DNA from: Candidatus Saccharimonadota bacterium
GTDB lineage: Bacteria > Patescibacteriota > Saccharimonadia > Saccharimonadales > Saccharimonadaceae
Direction of reading: 5' to 3'
DNA: 51,552 bases
Assembly (NCBI GenBank): GCA_905372785.1
Contig: CAJPQG010000005.1
Coordinates: 1-51,552 of the forward strand
Shown: one piece after another, positions 24,506 through 32,324 of the stretch
Layout of the letters: the number at the start of each line of letters is the position of its first letter
How positions within the stretch are numbered: the stretch's first letter is position 1
Program-made: the position numbers and the translations under genes
The notes under the pieces: model-generated
Database searches by the model: none
Told to the model about the DNA's origin: nothing
Seen by the model: only the letters and a program-made list of their open reading frames with translations

Positions 24506-25128
24506 TACTTTCCTTCCTTTACGAATTGCTCTACAAGAGCGGGTTCGGTAATAGCAAAAAACTCGGCAAACTCAATATATGGAGTGGCTACTTCACCGCT
24601 AGCCTCGTCAATAAGAATCTGGCGAGCACCCGCCTGCTGCTTATCGGTGTACGGCGTAAGTGAAACGACCGTGCCAGCAGCTTCCTCCAGGCCAGGATAT
24701 ACCAATGGCATACCCGGAGAGGAGGTATCGCGAAGCTGCCCCATACTAACTAAATCATCCATAGTACCATTAAAATGATACCAGGCATGAGCTAGTGGCC
24801 TTACTTTTTTATATAGCCCCTTGAGCAGATCAGGGGTAGCCTTATCCGTCGTATGACTCCCCAGAAACTCTGTAACAGCTTGATACTTCTGCACGATGTC
24901 GCTTGCATCGCCCACATCCTGCTCTGCACCAAAGACTTGTGCGTCCAGGCTGCGGGCAAACCGAATCATCTGATGTAGTACATACACCCGAACACGAAGT
25001 TCATTCGTAAACTTGATGCCATTATACTCTGCATTTTCAAGCCAAGCCTGTACGTCATCCCGAGAAGAATTCATATTTGACTGACTTGATACGCCTAGTG
25101 CTTCTTGTGAAGTTCCTAACTGACCCAT
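24505..25128 (-). CDS. Hypothetical soluble protein, 207 aa, first gene of the orphan operon
   Basis: The N-terminal 25 residues are Ser/Gln/Asn-rich and probably disordered. The remainder is mostly helical (NELRVRVYVLHQMIRFARSL; LLKGLYKKVRPLAHAWYHF). No family recognised. I chose the ATG at 25128, with GAGAAA upstream, since the longer frame (to 25173) enters the hairpin leader. A near-consensus promoter and two leader hairpins precede it. Confidence 0.65.
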   Translation of the reverse strand: MGQLGTSQEALGVSSQSNMNSSRDDVQAWLENAEYNGIKFTNELRVRVYVLHQMIRFARSLDAQVFGAEQDVGDASDIVQKYQAVTEFLGSHTTDKATPDLLKGLYKKVRPLAHAWYHFNGTMDDLVSMGQLRDTSSPGMPLVYPGLEEAAGTVVSLTPYTDKQQAGARQILIDEASGEVATPYIEFAEFFAITEPALVEQFVKEGK

Positions 25129-25155
25129 CTTTTTCTCATTTCTCTCGATTGTCAA

Positions 25156-25239
25156 GGTGCGGGTTCGCACCATTTACATGGGCATCCGCCAGGGTGGCGG
25201 TATGCCCGGTATTTTACCGTATTTATTATGAAATGTCAA
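25156..25239 (-). promoter_or_regulatory. Consensus promoter and two-hairpin leader of the orphan operon
   Basis: TTGACA (25239-25234), 17 bases, then TAAAAT (25216-25211) predicts a start at 25207-25204. The message would begin with GGGCAT-ACCGCCA paired to TGGCGG-ATGCCC (25202-25207, 25195-25200 with 25080-25091-type arms at 25180-25191): 12 bp, one bulge, loop of three. A second hairpin, GGTGCG/CGCACC (25156-25161 and 25166-25171), follows 28 bases before the ATG. Confidence 0.8.
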
Positions 25240-25266
25240 TGTCTACTAGTGTATTTTCAAGAAAAA

Positions 25267-25291
25267 GACCCACTTCTGTGCGAAGTGGGTC
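25267..25291 (-). terminator. Intrinsic terminator of the 249-aa gene
   Basis: A 10-bp perfect stem, GACCCACTTC/GAAGTGGGTC, followed on the minus strand by TTTTTC. Confidence 0.9.
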
Positions 25292-25316
25292 CCCCCTGAT
25301 CATATATGCAGTTGTG

Positions 25317-26066
25317 CTATGCCTGCTCAGCGTACTGATCAAACAGTTGCGGAGGCGCAGTATTATGCTGCTTTAGCCCCTGCTCCACTTTAGGCTTAGC
25401 ATTCTGCAGTAGTGTTTCTACTGCCTCCGCCTGCTGCACAGCAGACTGCTGAAGCATAATCGACGCCTCTTGGCTTTGACAGAGCGATACTAAGTGCTGG
25501 TTGAGACCCTCCAGGAACTCAAGCACACCTTTATCACCACTCACTCGGTGAGTCGCCCGTTCAATACGAGCCAGCAGTTTAGCCATCTTACGTTCTACAG
25601 CACGCAACTTACGCGCATTACGAGCACGGAGCACCTTAAACCGCCAGTTGCTAATAGCTTGCGCATTATGTAGCAATAGCAGTTCGTGACCTTGCACCTC
25701 AAGGCGCTCACGAGTTAACCATAACTCTTCAAGCTGGGATGGGTAGGCTTGCAACATCTTATCAAGCTTAGCCTGATCTTTGCTGCATCCTTTGCTAGTA
25801 TACTTGTAACGCTGATCAACAAGCGCCTGTGCATACTGCAATGCATTACGCCGGGCCTGCGGCTGTAGCCGCTGCGCGTCACGCGCAGCCTGCTTACGCA
25901 TTACGTCGGCGTGTCGCTTCTGTGCCTCGGCTTCTTTGTATCTTTCTTCGCCTTGATTCATAAACTCCTCTAGCTGCTCAACGCCGCCTTTGGGTTCTGA
26001 TGGCGAATTACCTTCAGTAGGCTCAGTAGCCTGTTTTTTCTGCGTATTGTTAACGTCGGTAGTCAT
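25317..26066 (-). CDS. Hypothetical coiled-coil protein, 249 aa
   Basis: After a polar, disordered N-terminus (about 30 residues of Thr, Asn, Pro, Glu and Lys), the protein is almost continuous charged helix with Ala, Gln, Glu and Arg, typical of long coiled coils. No signal or membrane segment. An AAAGGGG lies upstream at a long spacing (about 11 bases). It is a single-gene unit with its own structured leader and terminator. Function unknown; a structural or scaffold role is only a guess. Confidence 0.65.
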   Translation of the reverse strand: MTTDVNNTQKKQATEPTEGNSPSEPKGGVEQLEEFMNQGEERYKEAEAQKRHADVMRKQAARDAQRLQPQARRNALQYAQALVDQRYKYTSKGCSKDQAKLDKMLQAYPSQLEELWLTRERLEVQGHELLLLHNAQAISNWRFKVLRARNARKLRAVERKMAKLLARIERATHRVSGDKGVLEFLEGLNQHLVSLCQSQEASIMLQQSAVQQAEAVETLLQNAKPKVEQGLKQHNTAPPQLFDQYAEQA

Positions 26067-26102
26067 TTCTGACCAACCCCTTTCATACGATCGAGAGAGG
26101 AG

Positions 26103-26213
26103 GAAACCATAGCGCCCAGCGGAGGGCGCATACTGCCTGGTGGCAGCGGCCTCATCCGGGAAACGGGAGGTTTCTTGCCGCCTATTTTAGCACGGTTGTT
26201 ATATTTTATACAA
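26103..26213 (-). promoter_or_regulatory. Promoter and multi-branched leader RNA of the 249-aa gene
   Basis: TTGTAT (26213-26208), 18 bases, then TAAAAT (26189-26184) predicts a start near 26177. The first 75 bases fold as an outer stem GAAACC/GGTTTC (26103-26108 and 26169-26174) closing two perfect hairpins, CTGCC/GGCAG (26133-26146) and GCGCCC/GGGCGC (26112-26129). A third, CCTC..CCG/CGG..GAGG (26150-26170), competes with the outer stem for two bases, so two mutually exclusive folds are possible. Confidence 0.6.
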
Positions 26214-26227
26214 TAGAAATATACACC

Positions 26228-27886
26228 CTAACGACCATGCGGCGTTGCGGCGCTGGTAAGCTTGTCTTCCTCTGCTTTTTTGATAAAGAAAATAGCACAA
26301 ATAACCGCTGTAACCAGCATAATACCAGCAGAAATTAACGCCGCATGGCCAAAGCCGTCCATCCAGGCATTCTTGGCTGCCATTAGTAGCTGCTCGGCTG
26401 CTGGACTCGGCAAAGCCCCTGTTTTAGCAAGCTGATCTATCACCTGCTGGGCAGCTGGCAATGATTTTTCAATCGCCTGACCGGCCTGTGTCAACTGTGG
26501 TGGCAGCTGGGCTGTAGCCGCGTGAATATTGGTGTTGTATATCGTGTTAATCGATGAACCGATCAATGCTACACCAAGTGCACTACCCAGTTCGCGCGTG
26601 GTGTCTTCCATCGCCGACCCCATACCAGAGCGGTTTTTAGGAACCACTAGCATTAGTAAATTGGTACTCGGGATCATCGCAAAGGTAATACCAACCACCA
26701 TCATGACCATGCAGCCGAATATATGCCAGTAGGTTACGCTGCCATCTAATTGGCTAATTAGCAAGAAAGCGACTGCAGTAATCACTAGCCCTGCTGATAT
26801 AACCCAGCGCGAGCTAAACCGTGCCGCTAATTTTGGAACCAGTGGCGAAAGGATCATCATTGGTATCATCACTGGAATCATGTAGAGCGCAGCCTCGAGT
26901 GGCGAAAAGCCAATGATCGACTGCTCCAAAATACTCATGCCGTACATAGTGCCAGACAGCGCCAGGAACGTAAGTACCAAGATCAACGAAGAAATGCCAA
27001 ATCCACTTGAGCGGAATAATTTCATATCAAGCATTGGGTGTTTACTGCGCCACTCCCACCAAACAAATACCACTAATGAAATAATAGCCGCCACTAGTGC
27101 ACTCCATACAAGCATTGGATTTGTAGCAGTCTCGACGCCGCGCAGACTATCCGGCAGTTCGGTAATACCATACACCAAACCAAACACACCCAGAAACGCA
27201 AATAAGCCACCTAGCCAATCAACTGGTGTTTTATGTTCATCCACCGACTCTGGCACCAATAGGCAGTTTGCCACAAAGGCAATCACAGTTAATGTTGCCG
27301 TAAAAATAAAGATTGCGTGCCAATGGAATATATTTATCAGTAGCCCTGATACAACCGAACCAAGCATCATACCGGCGCCAGCTACAGTTCCCCAAACAGC
27401 CATCGCCTGCGGACGTTCTCTCCGTGGGAAGATATTATTCACAATCGACAATGTAGCTGGCATGATCATCGCCCCACCAATACCCATCAATACACGCATA
27501 ATGATAAGCTCCAGCGCACTACCCGCAAAAAATCCTGCGTAAATTGAACTAGCGCTAAATAGCACCAACCCTATTTGCATGATTCTCTTGCGACCGTATC
27601 GATCTCCAACAGCACCAGCCACGAAAAGTAGGCTCGCAAATAGCAAGGTATAGGTGTTCACAATCCAGGTTAAATCTAGCTGCGAAAGGTTCATATCTCG
27701 CGCCATATCTGGCAAAGCCATGTTCAAGCTTCCGTTGGCGACCATCTCCACAAATAGCGCCAAACAAAGCGAGCCTAAAATCCACCAGCGACGCTTGTAT
27801 ATCTGCGGCTTAATACCCTCTTTGGCAAGCTCTGCCTCAGTCATGGGCGGCTGAACAACTTTTTTACTCTTATGTTTACGCTTCAT
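26228..27886 (-). CDS. MFS exporter, DHA2 (EmrB/QacA) type, 14 helices
   Basis: A 552-aa drug-efflux transporter of the major facilitator superfamily. Motif A (GDRYGRKR) follows helix 2 near residue 97, and the DHA2 pattern is seen in WIVNTYTL and the helix-5 region (GGAMIMPATLSIV). The N-terminus is Lys-rich and cytoplasmic. The ATG lies inside the end of the upstream DUF2130 gene (11-base overlap), with GGAGGAG upstream, so translation is coupled. The substrate is unknown. Confidence 0.9.
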   Translation of the reverse strand: MKRKHKSKKVVQPPMTEAELAKEGIKPQIYKRRWWILGSLCLALFVEMVANGSLNMALPDMARDMNLSQLDLTWIVNTYTLLFASLLFVAGAVGDRYGRKRIMQIGLVLFSASSIYAGFFAGSALELIIMRVLMGIGGAMIMPATLSIVNNIFPRRERPQAMAVWGTVAGAGMMLGSVVSGLLINIFHWHAIFIFTATLTVIAFVANCLLVPESVDEHKTPVDWLGGLFAFLGVFGLVYGITELPDSLRGVETATNPMLVWSALVAAIISLVVFVWWEWRSKHPMLDMKLFRSSGFGISSLILVLTFLALSGTMYGMSILEQSIIGFSPLEAALYMIPVMIPMMILSPLVPKLAARFSSRWVISAGLVITAVAFLLISQLDGSVTYWHIFGCMVMMVVGITFAMIPSTNLLMLVVPKNRSGMGSAMEDTTRELGSALGVALIGSSINTIYNTNIHAATAQLPPQLTQAGQAIEKSLPAAQQVIDQLAKTGALPSPAAEQLLMAAKNAWMDGFGHAALISAGIMLVTAVICAIFFIKKAEEDKLTSAATPHGR

Positions 27887-29198
27887 CTATCTCCTCCAGT
27901 GCAGCAAATCGAGCCTGCATACCAGGGTTGCCGCGGGTTAATTTCTTTATTGATAGGTCTTGTAGTTTATTATTTGCAAGCCGTAGATTATTATCACTAC
28001 TAAGCAGTGCTTTTTTGGTCTTCTCTAATTGCGCTATGGTCTTATCGATACCCTTAATCGCTTCGTCAAAGCGGCGCCCAGCCAGCTCGTAGTTGCGTGC
28101 AAACCCTTTTTGAGCTGCCGCCAAATTCTCTTCAAACTGGGTAATGTCACTGTGCTCTTCTCGAGCTATCGCGAGCTCCTTTTTAGCAGCCAGCGCGTTC
28201 ATGGCACTGCCACGCAAAATAGTAATCAGCGGAATAAAAAATTGTGGCCGCACAACATACATTTTCTCGTAGCGATGTGATTTATCGACAATACCGGTGT
28301 TATATAGCTCGCTGTCTGCCTCTAATAGCGATACCAGCACCGCATACTCACAGTTTTTCTCGCGCCGGTCTTTATCGAGCTCTTTCAAAAAGTCTTCGTT
28401 GCGCTTTTTAGTGGCAGTCTGGTCTTGCTCATTCTTCATCTCGAACATAATCGACAAGATCTCAACACCAGATTCATCTACTTCGCGGTAAATATAATCA
28501 CCCTTGCTGCCGCTGCTGGCATCATTATCTTTCTCGAAATAAACGCCACGAAATCCAGTCGCACGTAGCTTATTAAACTCATTTTCACAGTGTTGCTCCA
28601 AGCTTTCACCCACCATCTTGGTTGATAGTCGCGCTTTCATGTCTTTGCGCAAAGCAATCTCTTCGTCCTTCATGGCAATTATCTGATCGCGGGTTTTTAT
28701 TTGAGCATCAAACTCACGCTGCAGCGCCACTTTATCAAGCTCAGCCTGAGCCTGCTGCTGCGTTAACTGATTCTCTGCCGCCAGCAATTTTTGTTGCACC
28801 GCAGTAGTAGCTTCTGTCACACGTAATTCAGTCTGGCTCGCTGCCTGAGCGAGTTGTGCCGTCAGCTGTGCAATTTCCTGGTCTTTTTGCCGAGACAGGT
28901 CGTGCAACGCCTGCTGGTTCTGCTGCTCTAGTTTAAGCGCTGCCTGCTTATTTTCGGCCGCCTGCTCAGCTAATCGCTGCTTGGCATGATCGGCGTATCG
29001 CGCCAGCTCTGCTTGCTTGTCTTGTTCAAAATGAGCCTTGGCTTGCTGCAAATCTTTTGCATAGCGCGCCTCCAGCCGAGCCGTCTCTTTTTCAAATTCC
29101 TGGCTCCGAACCTGTTGAGCAATTGCTGCATACCCAGCTTCATCCATTGGTATAACTGTGCCACAATGCGGACACCGAATTTCGTGTGTTTCTGACAT
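27876..29198 (-). CDS. DUF2130 domain protein, 440 aa
   Basis: An N-terminal RCPHCG motif (a half zinc-ribbon) is followed by a long coiled coil of Gln/Glu/Ala (about residues 30-180) and a DUF2130 domain (about residues 190-340) with GDYIYREV and IMFEMKNE, an arrangement that recalls nuclease-like folds. A second helical segment ends the protein. Family function is unknown. AGGGAG lies 2 bases before the ATG. It overlaps the downstream exporter gene. Confidence 0.85.
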   Translation of the reverse strand: MSETHEIRCPHCGTVIPMDEAGYAAIAQQVRSQEFEKETARLEARYAKDLQQAKAHFEQDKQAELARYADHAKQRLAEQAAENKQAALKLEQQNQQALHDLSRQKDQEIAQLTAQLAQAASQTELRVTEATTAVQQKLLAAENQLTQQQAQAELDKVALQREFDAQIKTRDQIIAMKDEEIALRKDMKARLSTKMVGESLEQHCENEFNKLRATGFRGVYFEKDNDASSGSKGDYIYREVDESGVEILSIMFEMKNEQDQTATKKRNEDFLKELDKDRREKNCEYAVLVSLLEADSELYNTGIVDKSHRYEKMYVVRPQFFIPLITILRGSAMNALAAKKELAIAREEHSDITQFEENLAAAQKGFARNYELAGRRFDEAIKGIDKTIAQLEKTKKALLSSDNNLRLANNKLQDLSIKKLTRGNPGMQARFAALEEIDEA

Positions 29199-29300
29199 CT
29201 GCTCCCTATTAGCTATTTAATCACTAGCTCTTTTAGCATAGCACCCCTGAAGGTTTCGGTGCAATAAAACTACGTTTGAGCACAAATGTACGCAGCTAGC

Positions 29301-30212
29301 TTAACGGCGCCGCAAAAAATAAAAACCAACCACCATTGCAATAATGACACTACCAATAGTAATCTTCCAAAACATCATGCCGTCTTCCGCGCCTGGCACC
29401 GGCACGTTCATACCAAACAGCCCTGCAACCATCGTTGGCACCGTCAATGCAACTGTCATCACCGTCAGCAAGCGAATTGTTTCATTCAGTTTAGTATCCA
29501 TCACCGCCCGGTAACTATCGCGCACATTAGTAATCGTACGCAGCAAACTTTTACAGCGTGAGATCACCTGCTCTAAGTCTATCGAAATATCTTCCACATC
29601 ATCTTTATCGTCTTCTTTCAGACGCAGGCTGCGGTTAGCAACCAGCTGTTCAATCGCCCAGTTCATCGGAATAAGAGCATCAAGGTAGTCGTTTAACCTC
29701 CGCTCATACTCTGTTAGCACCACAATATCCCGCGCTCGCAAGGTATGGATATCATCAATTGCTGCTCGCATTTGGCGGTTAATAGTCGCTACTCGGCGCT
29801 GATATTGCATCGCCACAGCTTCTGTCATCGCCACGATTAACGCCACACGGCGGCGCGTTGAAATCCGTGTTTTATCAATAAATGGTTGCCACAGCTGCGA
29901 AAGACTATCGCGCGAGAGCGTGACCACATAATCTTTATGCATACCAAACAACACTGGCGTCGTAAAATCGTTAAATGCATCATCCGTGCTTGGAATACGC
30001 ACAATCAGATAGGTCCAGTCGTCCTCGAAATCAATACGTGGCACCTCATGTGGGTCGAGTGCATCACTCAGCGCGTCGCCGTCCATACCAAGAGTCAGTA
30101 GCTCGGCGAGCTCCTGCTCGCTTGGCTGTTCACAGCGCAGCCAAGCACCCGTTTGCAACGTTTTATGCGAACGAATAATCTGGTCTTGGTCCGACTGCAA
30201 GTATTGAATCAT
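29301..30212 (-). CDS. CorA-family divalent metal transporter
   Basis: A 303-aa protein with a large cytoplasmic N-domain and two C-terminal membrane helices (about residues 243-263 and 277-297). The CorA signature is GMN in LFGMNVPVPG, between the helices. It should carry Mg2+ or Co2+. I chose the ATG at 30212 because TGG-TATAAT ends 7 bases before it; the frame is open seven codons further, but that would place the promoter inside the gene. Confidence 0.9.
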   Translation of the reverse strand: MIQYLQSDQDQIIRSHKTLQTGAWLRCEQPSEQELAELLTLGMDGDALSDALDPHEVPRIDFEDDWTYLIVRIPSTDDAFNDFTTPVLFGMHKDYVVTLSRDSLSQLWQPFIDKTRISTRRRVALIVAMTEAVAMQYQRRVATINRQMRAAIDDIHTLRARDIVVLTEYERRLNDYLDALIPMNWAIEQLVANRSLRLKEDDKDDVEDISIDLEQVISRCKSLLRTITNVRDSYRAVMDTKLNETIRLLTVMTVALTVPTMVAGLFGMNVPVPGAEDGMMFWKITIGSVIIAMVVGFYFLRRR

Positions 30213-30228
30213 GGGTATGATTATACCA
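30213..30228 (-). promoter_or_regulatory. Leaderless extended -10 promoter of corA
   Basis: TGG-TATAAT on the minus strand (-10 at 30225-30220) ends 7 bases before the ATG. Confidence 0.7.
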
Positions 30229-30287
30229 TACAAACTGCAAAAAGCAATAGAAACTTAGTGGCTACACTTACCCTAATCCATAAGCCA

Positions 30288-31217
30288 TTATTTAAGCGTG
30301 CGGCGCAAAACACCAACCAGCACAAGGCAGAGGCCAATCACAACGATACCACCACCAACGAGATCTTGCACTGCTATGTGCGTATGCTCACTTAAGGCGC
30401 CGGCATAGTCGTTTAGTATTTGCTGCGCCTGCTGCGGATAGTATCGATGCACCCAATGCAGCGTCAAACGTCCTACCAATATGTGCAGCCCGCCCACTAT
30501 CATGAGCGAAACACCACTAAGCGTCCATAGCGACACACGACGACGTAACCACACCAATAAAAGCACCGCCGCTATAACAGTAAGCAGCAAAGGAATATAT
30601 ATCGACTGTACCCAACCAAAGGTATCTGTTAGGCGTTGAATAAGAAATGTGTACGCTGTAGAAAGCACACTAAATGCAAAACCAGCCAACCACAGCTTCT
30701 TGCGAAGCTTTGGCAGCATCATCAGTGCATAGGGCACCCACACTGTCCCTACACCACCGGCCACATATGGCCACCACACCTGCTGGTGCGCAGTCTTCTG
30801 TACGACAATTATGTTCACAATAAAGGTGGCTACCACTGCCAAAACACCACCGACTGAACTAATAATAAATACGGCTTTTTTGATTGCACCCACACCAAAT
30901 TTACCTGCACCAACGACGCCGCTGACTATGCCATGGCCAATAGCCGCAGATTGAGAAGCAGCTGCCGATGTGATCTCTTGGGCAGGCTGCGGAGACTGCC
31001 AGGCTGATGCCGACGCACCGCTTAGCAATTCATCTACACTAATGCCCAGCTCCCTAGCTAGTTGTGGCAATAGCCCAGCATCAGGATACGAGAGATCTCG
31101 CTCCCATTTTGACACCGCCTTGTCACTTACTCCAAGCCGGTCTGCAAGTGCTTGCTGTGTCAATCCCTGTTCATGGCGATATCGAGCGATCTGTCTACCA
31201 ATTGCCTGTCTTGTCAT
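30288..31217 (-). CDS. XRE-family regulator with a membrane domain, 309 aa
   Basis: Residues about 6-60 are a Cro/CI-type helix-turn-helix (QGLTQQALADRLGVSDKAVSKWE). The C-terminal two thirds hold six or seven hydrophobic helices. Membrane-tethered HTH regulators of this kind are often signal sensors, but no ligand is known. I use the ATG at 31217, with AAAGGA 8 bases upstream. It lies next to the arginine deiminase operon, separated by that operon's terminator, so control of the operon is possible but not shown. Confidence 0.85.
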   Translation of the reverse strand: MTRQAIGRQIARYRHEQGLTQQALADRLGVSDKAVSKWERDLSYPDAGLLPQLARELGISVDELLSGASASAWQSPQPAQEITSAAASQSAAIGHGIVSGVVGAGKFGVGAIKKAVFIISSVGGVLAVVATFIVNIIVVQKTAHQQVWWPYVAGGVGTVWVPYALMMLPKLRKKLWLAGFAFSVLSTAYTFLIQRLTDTFGWVQSIYIPLLLTVIAAVLLLVWLRRRVSLWTLSGVSLMIVGGLHILVGRLTLHWVHRYYPQQAQQILNDYAGALSEHTHIAVQDLVGGGIVVIGLCLVLVGVLRRTLK

Positions 31218-31332
31218 CACATATATCCTTTCTTCAATATGCTCTCACTATGTCACACTTCTATTCTTGCCGCAACATACCACTGGTTTACTCTGCAATG
31301 CCACTGTGTTCTCGACTAGCAGTTTAGAAAAA

Positions 31333-31358
31333 TAGCCCTGACTTTTGCGTCAAGGCTA
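31333..31358 (-). terminator. Intrinsic terminator of the arginine deiminase operon
   Basis: A stem TAGCC-TGAC/GTCA-GGCTA (nine pairs, one mismatch, 6-base loop) lies 24 bases past the arcC stop and is followed on the minus strand by TTTTTCT. Confidence 0.8.
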
Positions 31359-31382
31359 TATATTCACTTACTAAGCACCTCG

Positions 31383-32324
31383 CTATGATGCCACAATGCG
31401 TGTACCAGCTTGGCCGGCTAATGCCGCCTCAGCCTTATCAAGTGAAGTCACAATTGCCTGCTTGCCAGGGTTATGCTGAGCAAATGCGGCGGCTGCCTGC
31501 ACTTTCGGTAGCATTGAACCTGGTGCAAAATGTCCAGCGTCCGCATATCCCAGCAGCTCTTCTGGCGTCACCTGCGTGAGGCTTTTTGCTTGCGGCGTAT
31601 TGTAGTTTATTTCAATACTGTCTACTGCTGTTAGAATTAGTAGTGTATCGGCATGCAGTACCCGCGCCAGCTCAGCCGCAGCAAAGTCTTTATCAATCAC
31701 TGCTTCTACGCCAACAATAGCGCCGTCCCGCTCAATCACAGGCACACCGCCGCCGCCAGTAGAAATAGTGACGACACCAGCATCTACCAGCCCTTTTATT
31801 ACATCGGCTTCCAAGATACGCTGCGGCAGTGGCGATGGCACAACCCGCCGCCAGCCACGACCAGCATCTTCCTTCACCGTAAAGCCACGCTCGGCAGCCA
31901 CCCGCTGAGCTTCATCGGCGGTGTAAAATGGGCCAATTGGCTTCGTTGGGTTTGCAAAGGCTGCATCTGCCTCATCAACCAGTGTTCGCGTTACAATTGT
32001 CGCTGCCTGCTGCGCCATTCCCTGAGCAGAAAAGGCATTCATAAATGACTGCTGTAGCCAGAACCCAATCAGTCCTTGACTCATCGCCACACCGTCATCG
32101 AGTGGCAAACTCGGCACATCATCGGTATTAATCGCCTCTTCGTGCAGAATAATATTTCCGACTTGTGGACCATTACCATGCACAATAGCAAGCCGATGCC
32201 CTTCTTTTACTAATGGTACAAGTTGCTTCACGGTGGCAGCTGCTACTCGCTGTTGCGCCTGAGAACTAGCTTCACCCTGGCGCTGCAACGCATTTCCACC
32301 CAGTGCTACTACAATCGTCGCCAT
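31383..32324 (-). CDS. arcC: Carbamate kinase
   Basis: The last step of the arginine deiminase pathway: carbamoyl phosphate + ADP gives ATP, CO2 and NH3. A 313-aa amino-acid-kinase fold; VVALGGNAL near residue 5 and HGNGPQVGN near residue 49 are the substrate- and phosphate-binding loops, and STGGGGVPV near residue 192 is also typical. The start overlaps the stop of the antiporter gene by one base. It is the last gene before the operon terminator. Confidence 0.95.
   Translation of the reverse strand: MATIVVALGGNALQRQGEASSQAQQRVAAATVKQLVPLVKEGHRLAIVHGNGPQVGNIILHEEAINTDDVPSLPLDDGVAMSQGLIGFWLQQSFMNAFSAQGMAQQAATIVTRTLVDEADAAFANPTKPIGPFYTADEAQRVAAERGFTVKEDAGRGWRRVVPSPLPQRILEADVIKGLVDAGVVTISTGGGGVPVIERDGAIVGVEAVIDKDFAAAELARVLHADTLLILTAVDSIEINYNTPQAKSLTQVTPEELLGYADAGHFAPGSMLPKVQAAAAFAQHNPGKQAIVTSLDKAEAALAGQAGTRIVAS

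Noticed and set aside
26913..27542. A 209-aa plus-strand frame inside the MFS exporter
   Set aside because: Fully antisense to a clear EmrB/QacA gene; Ile/Asn/Pro-rich composition typical of antisense to a membrane protein.
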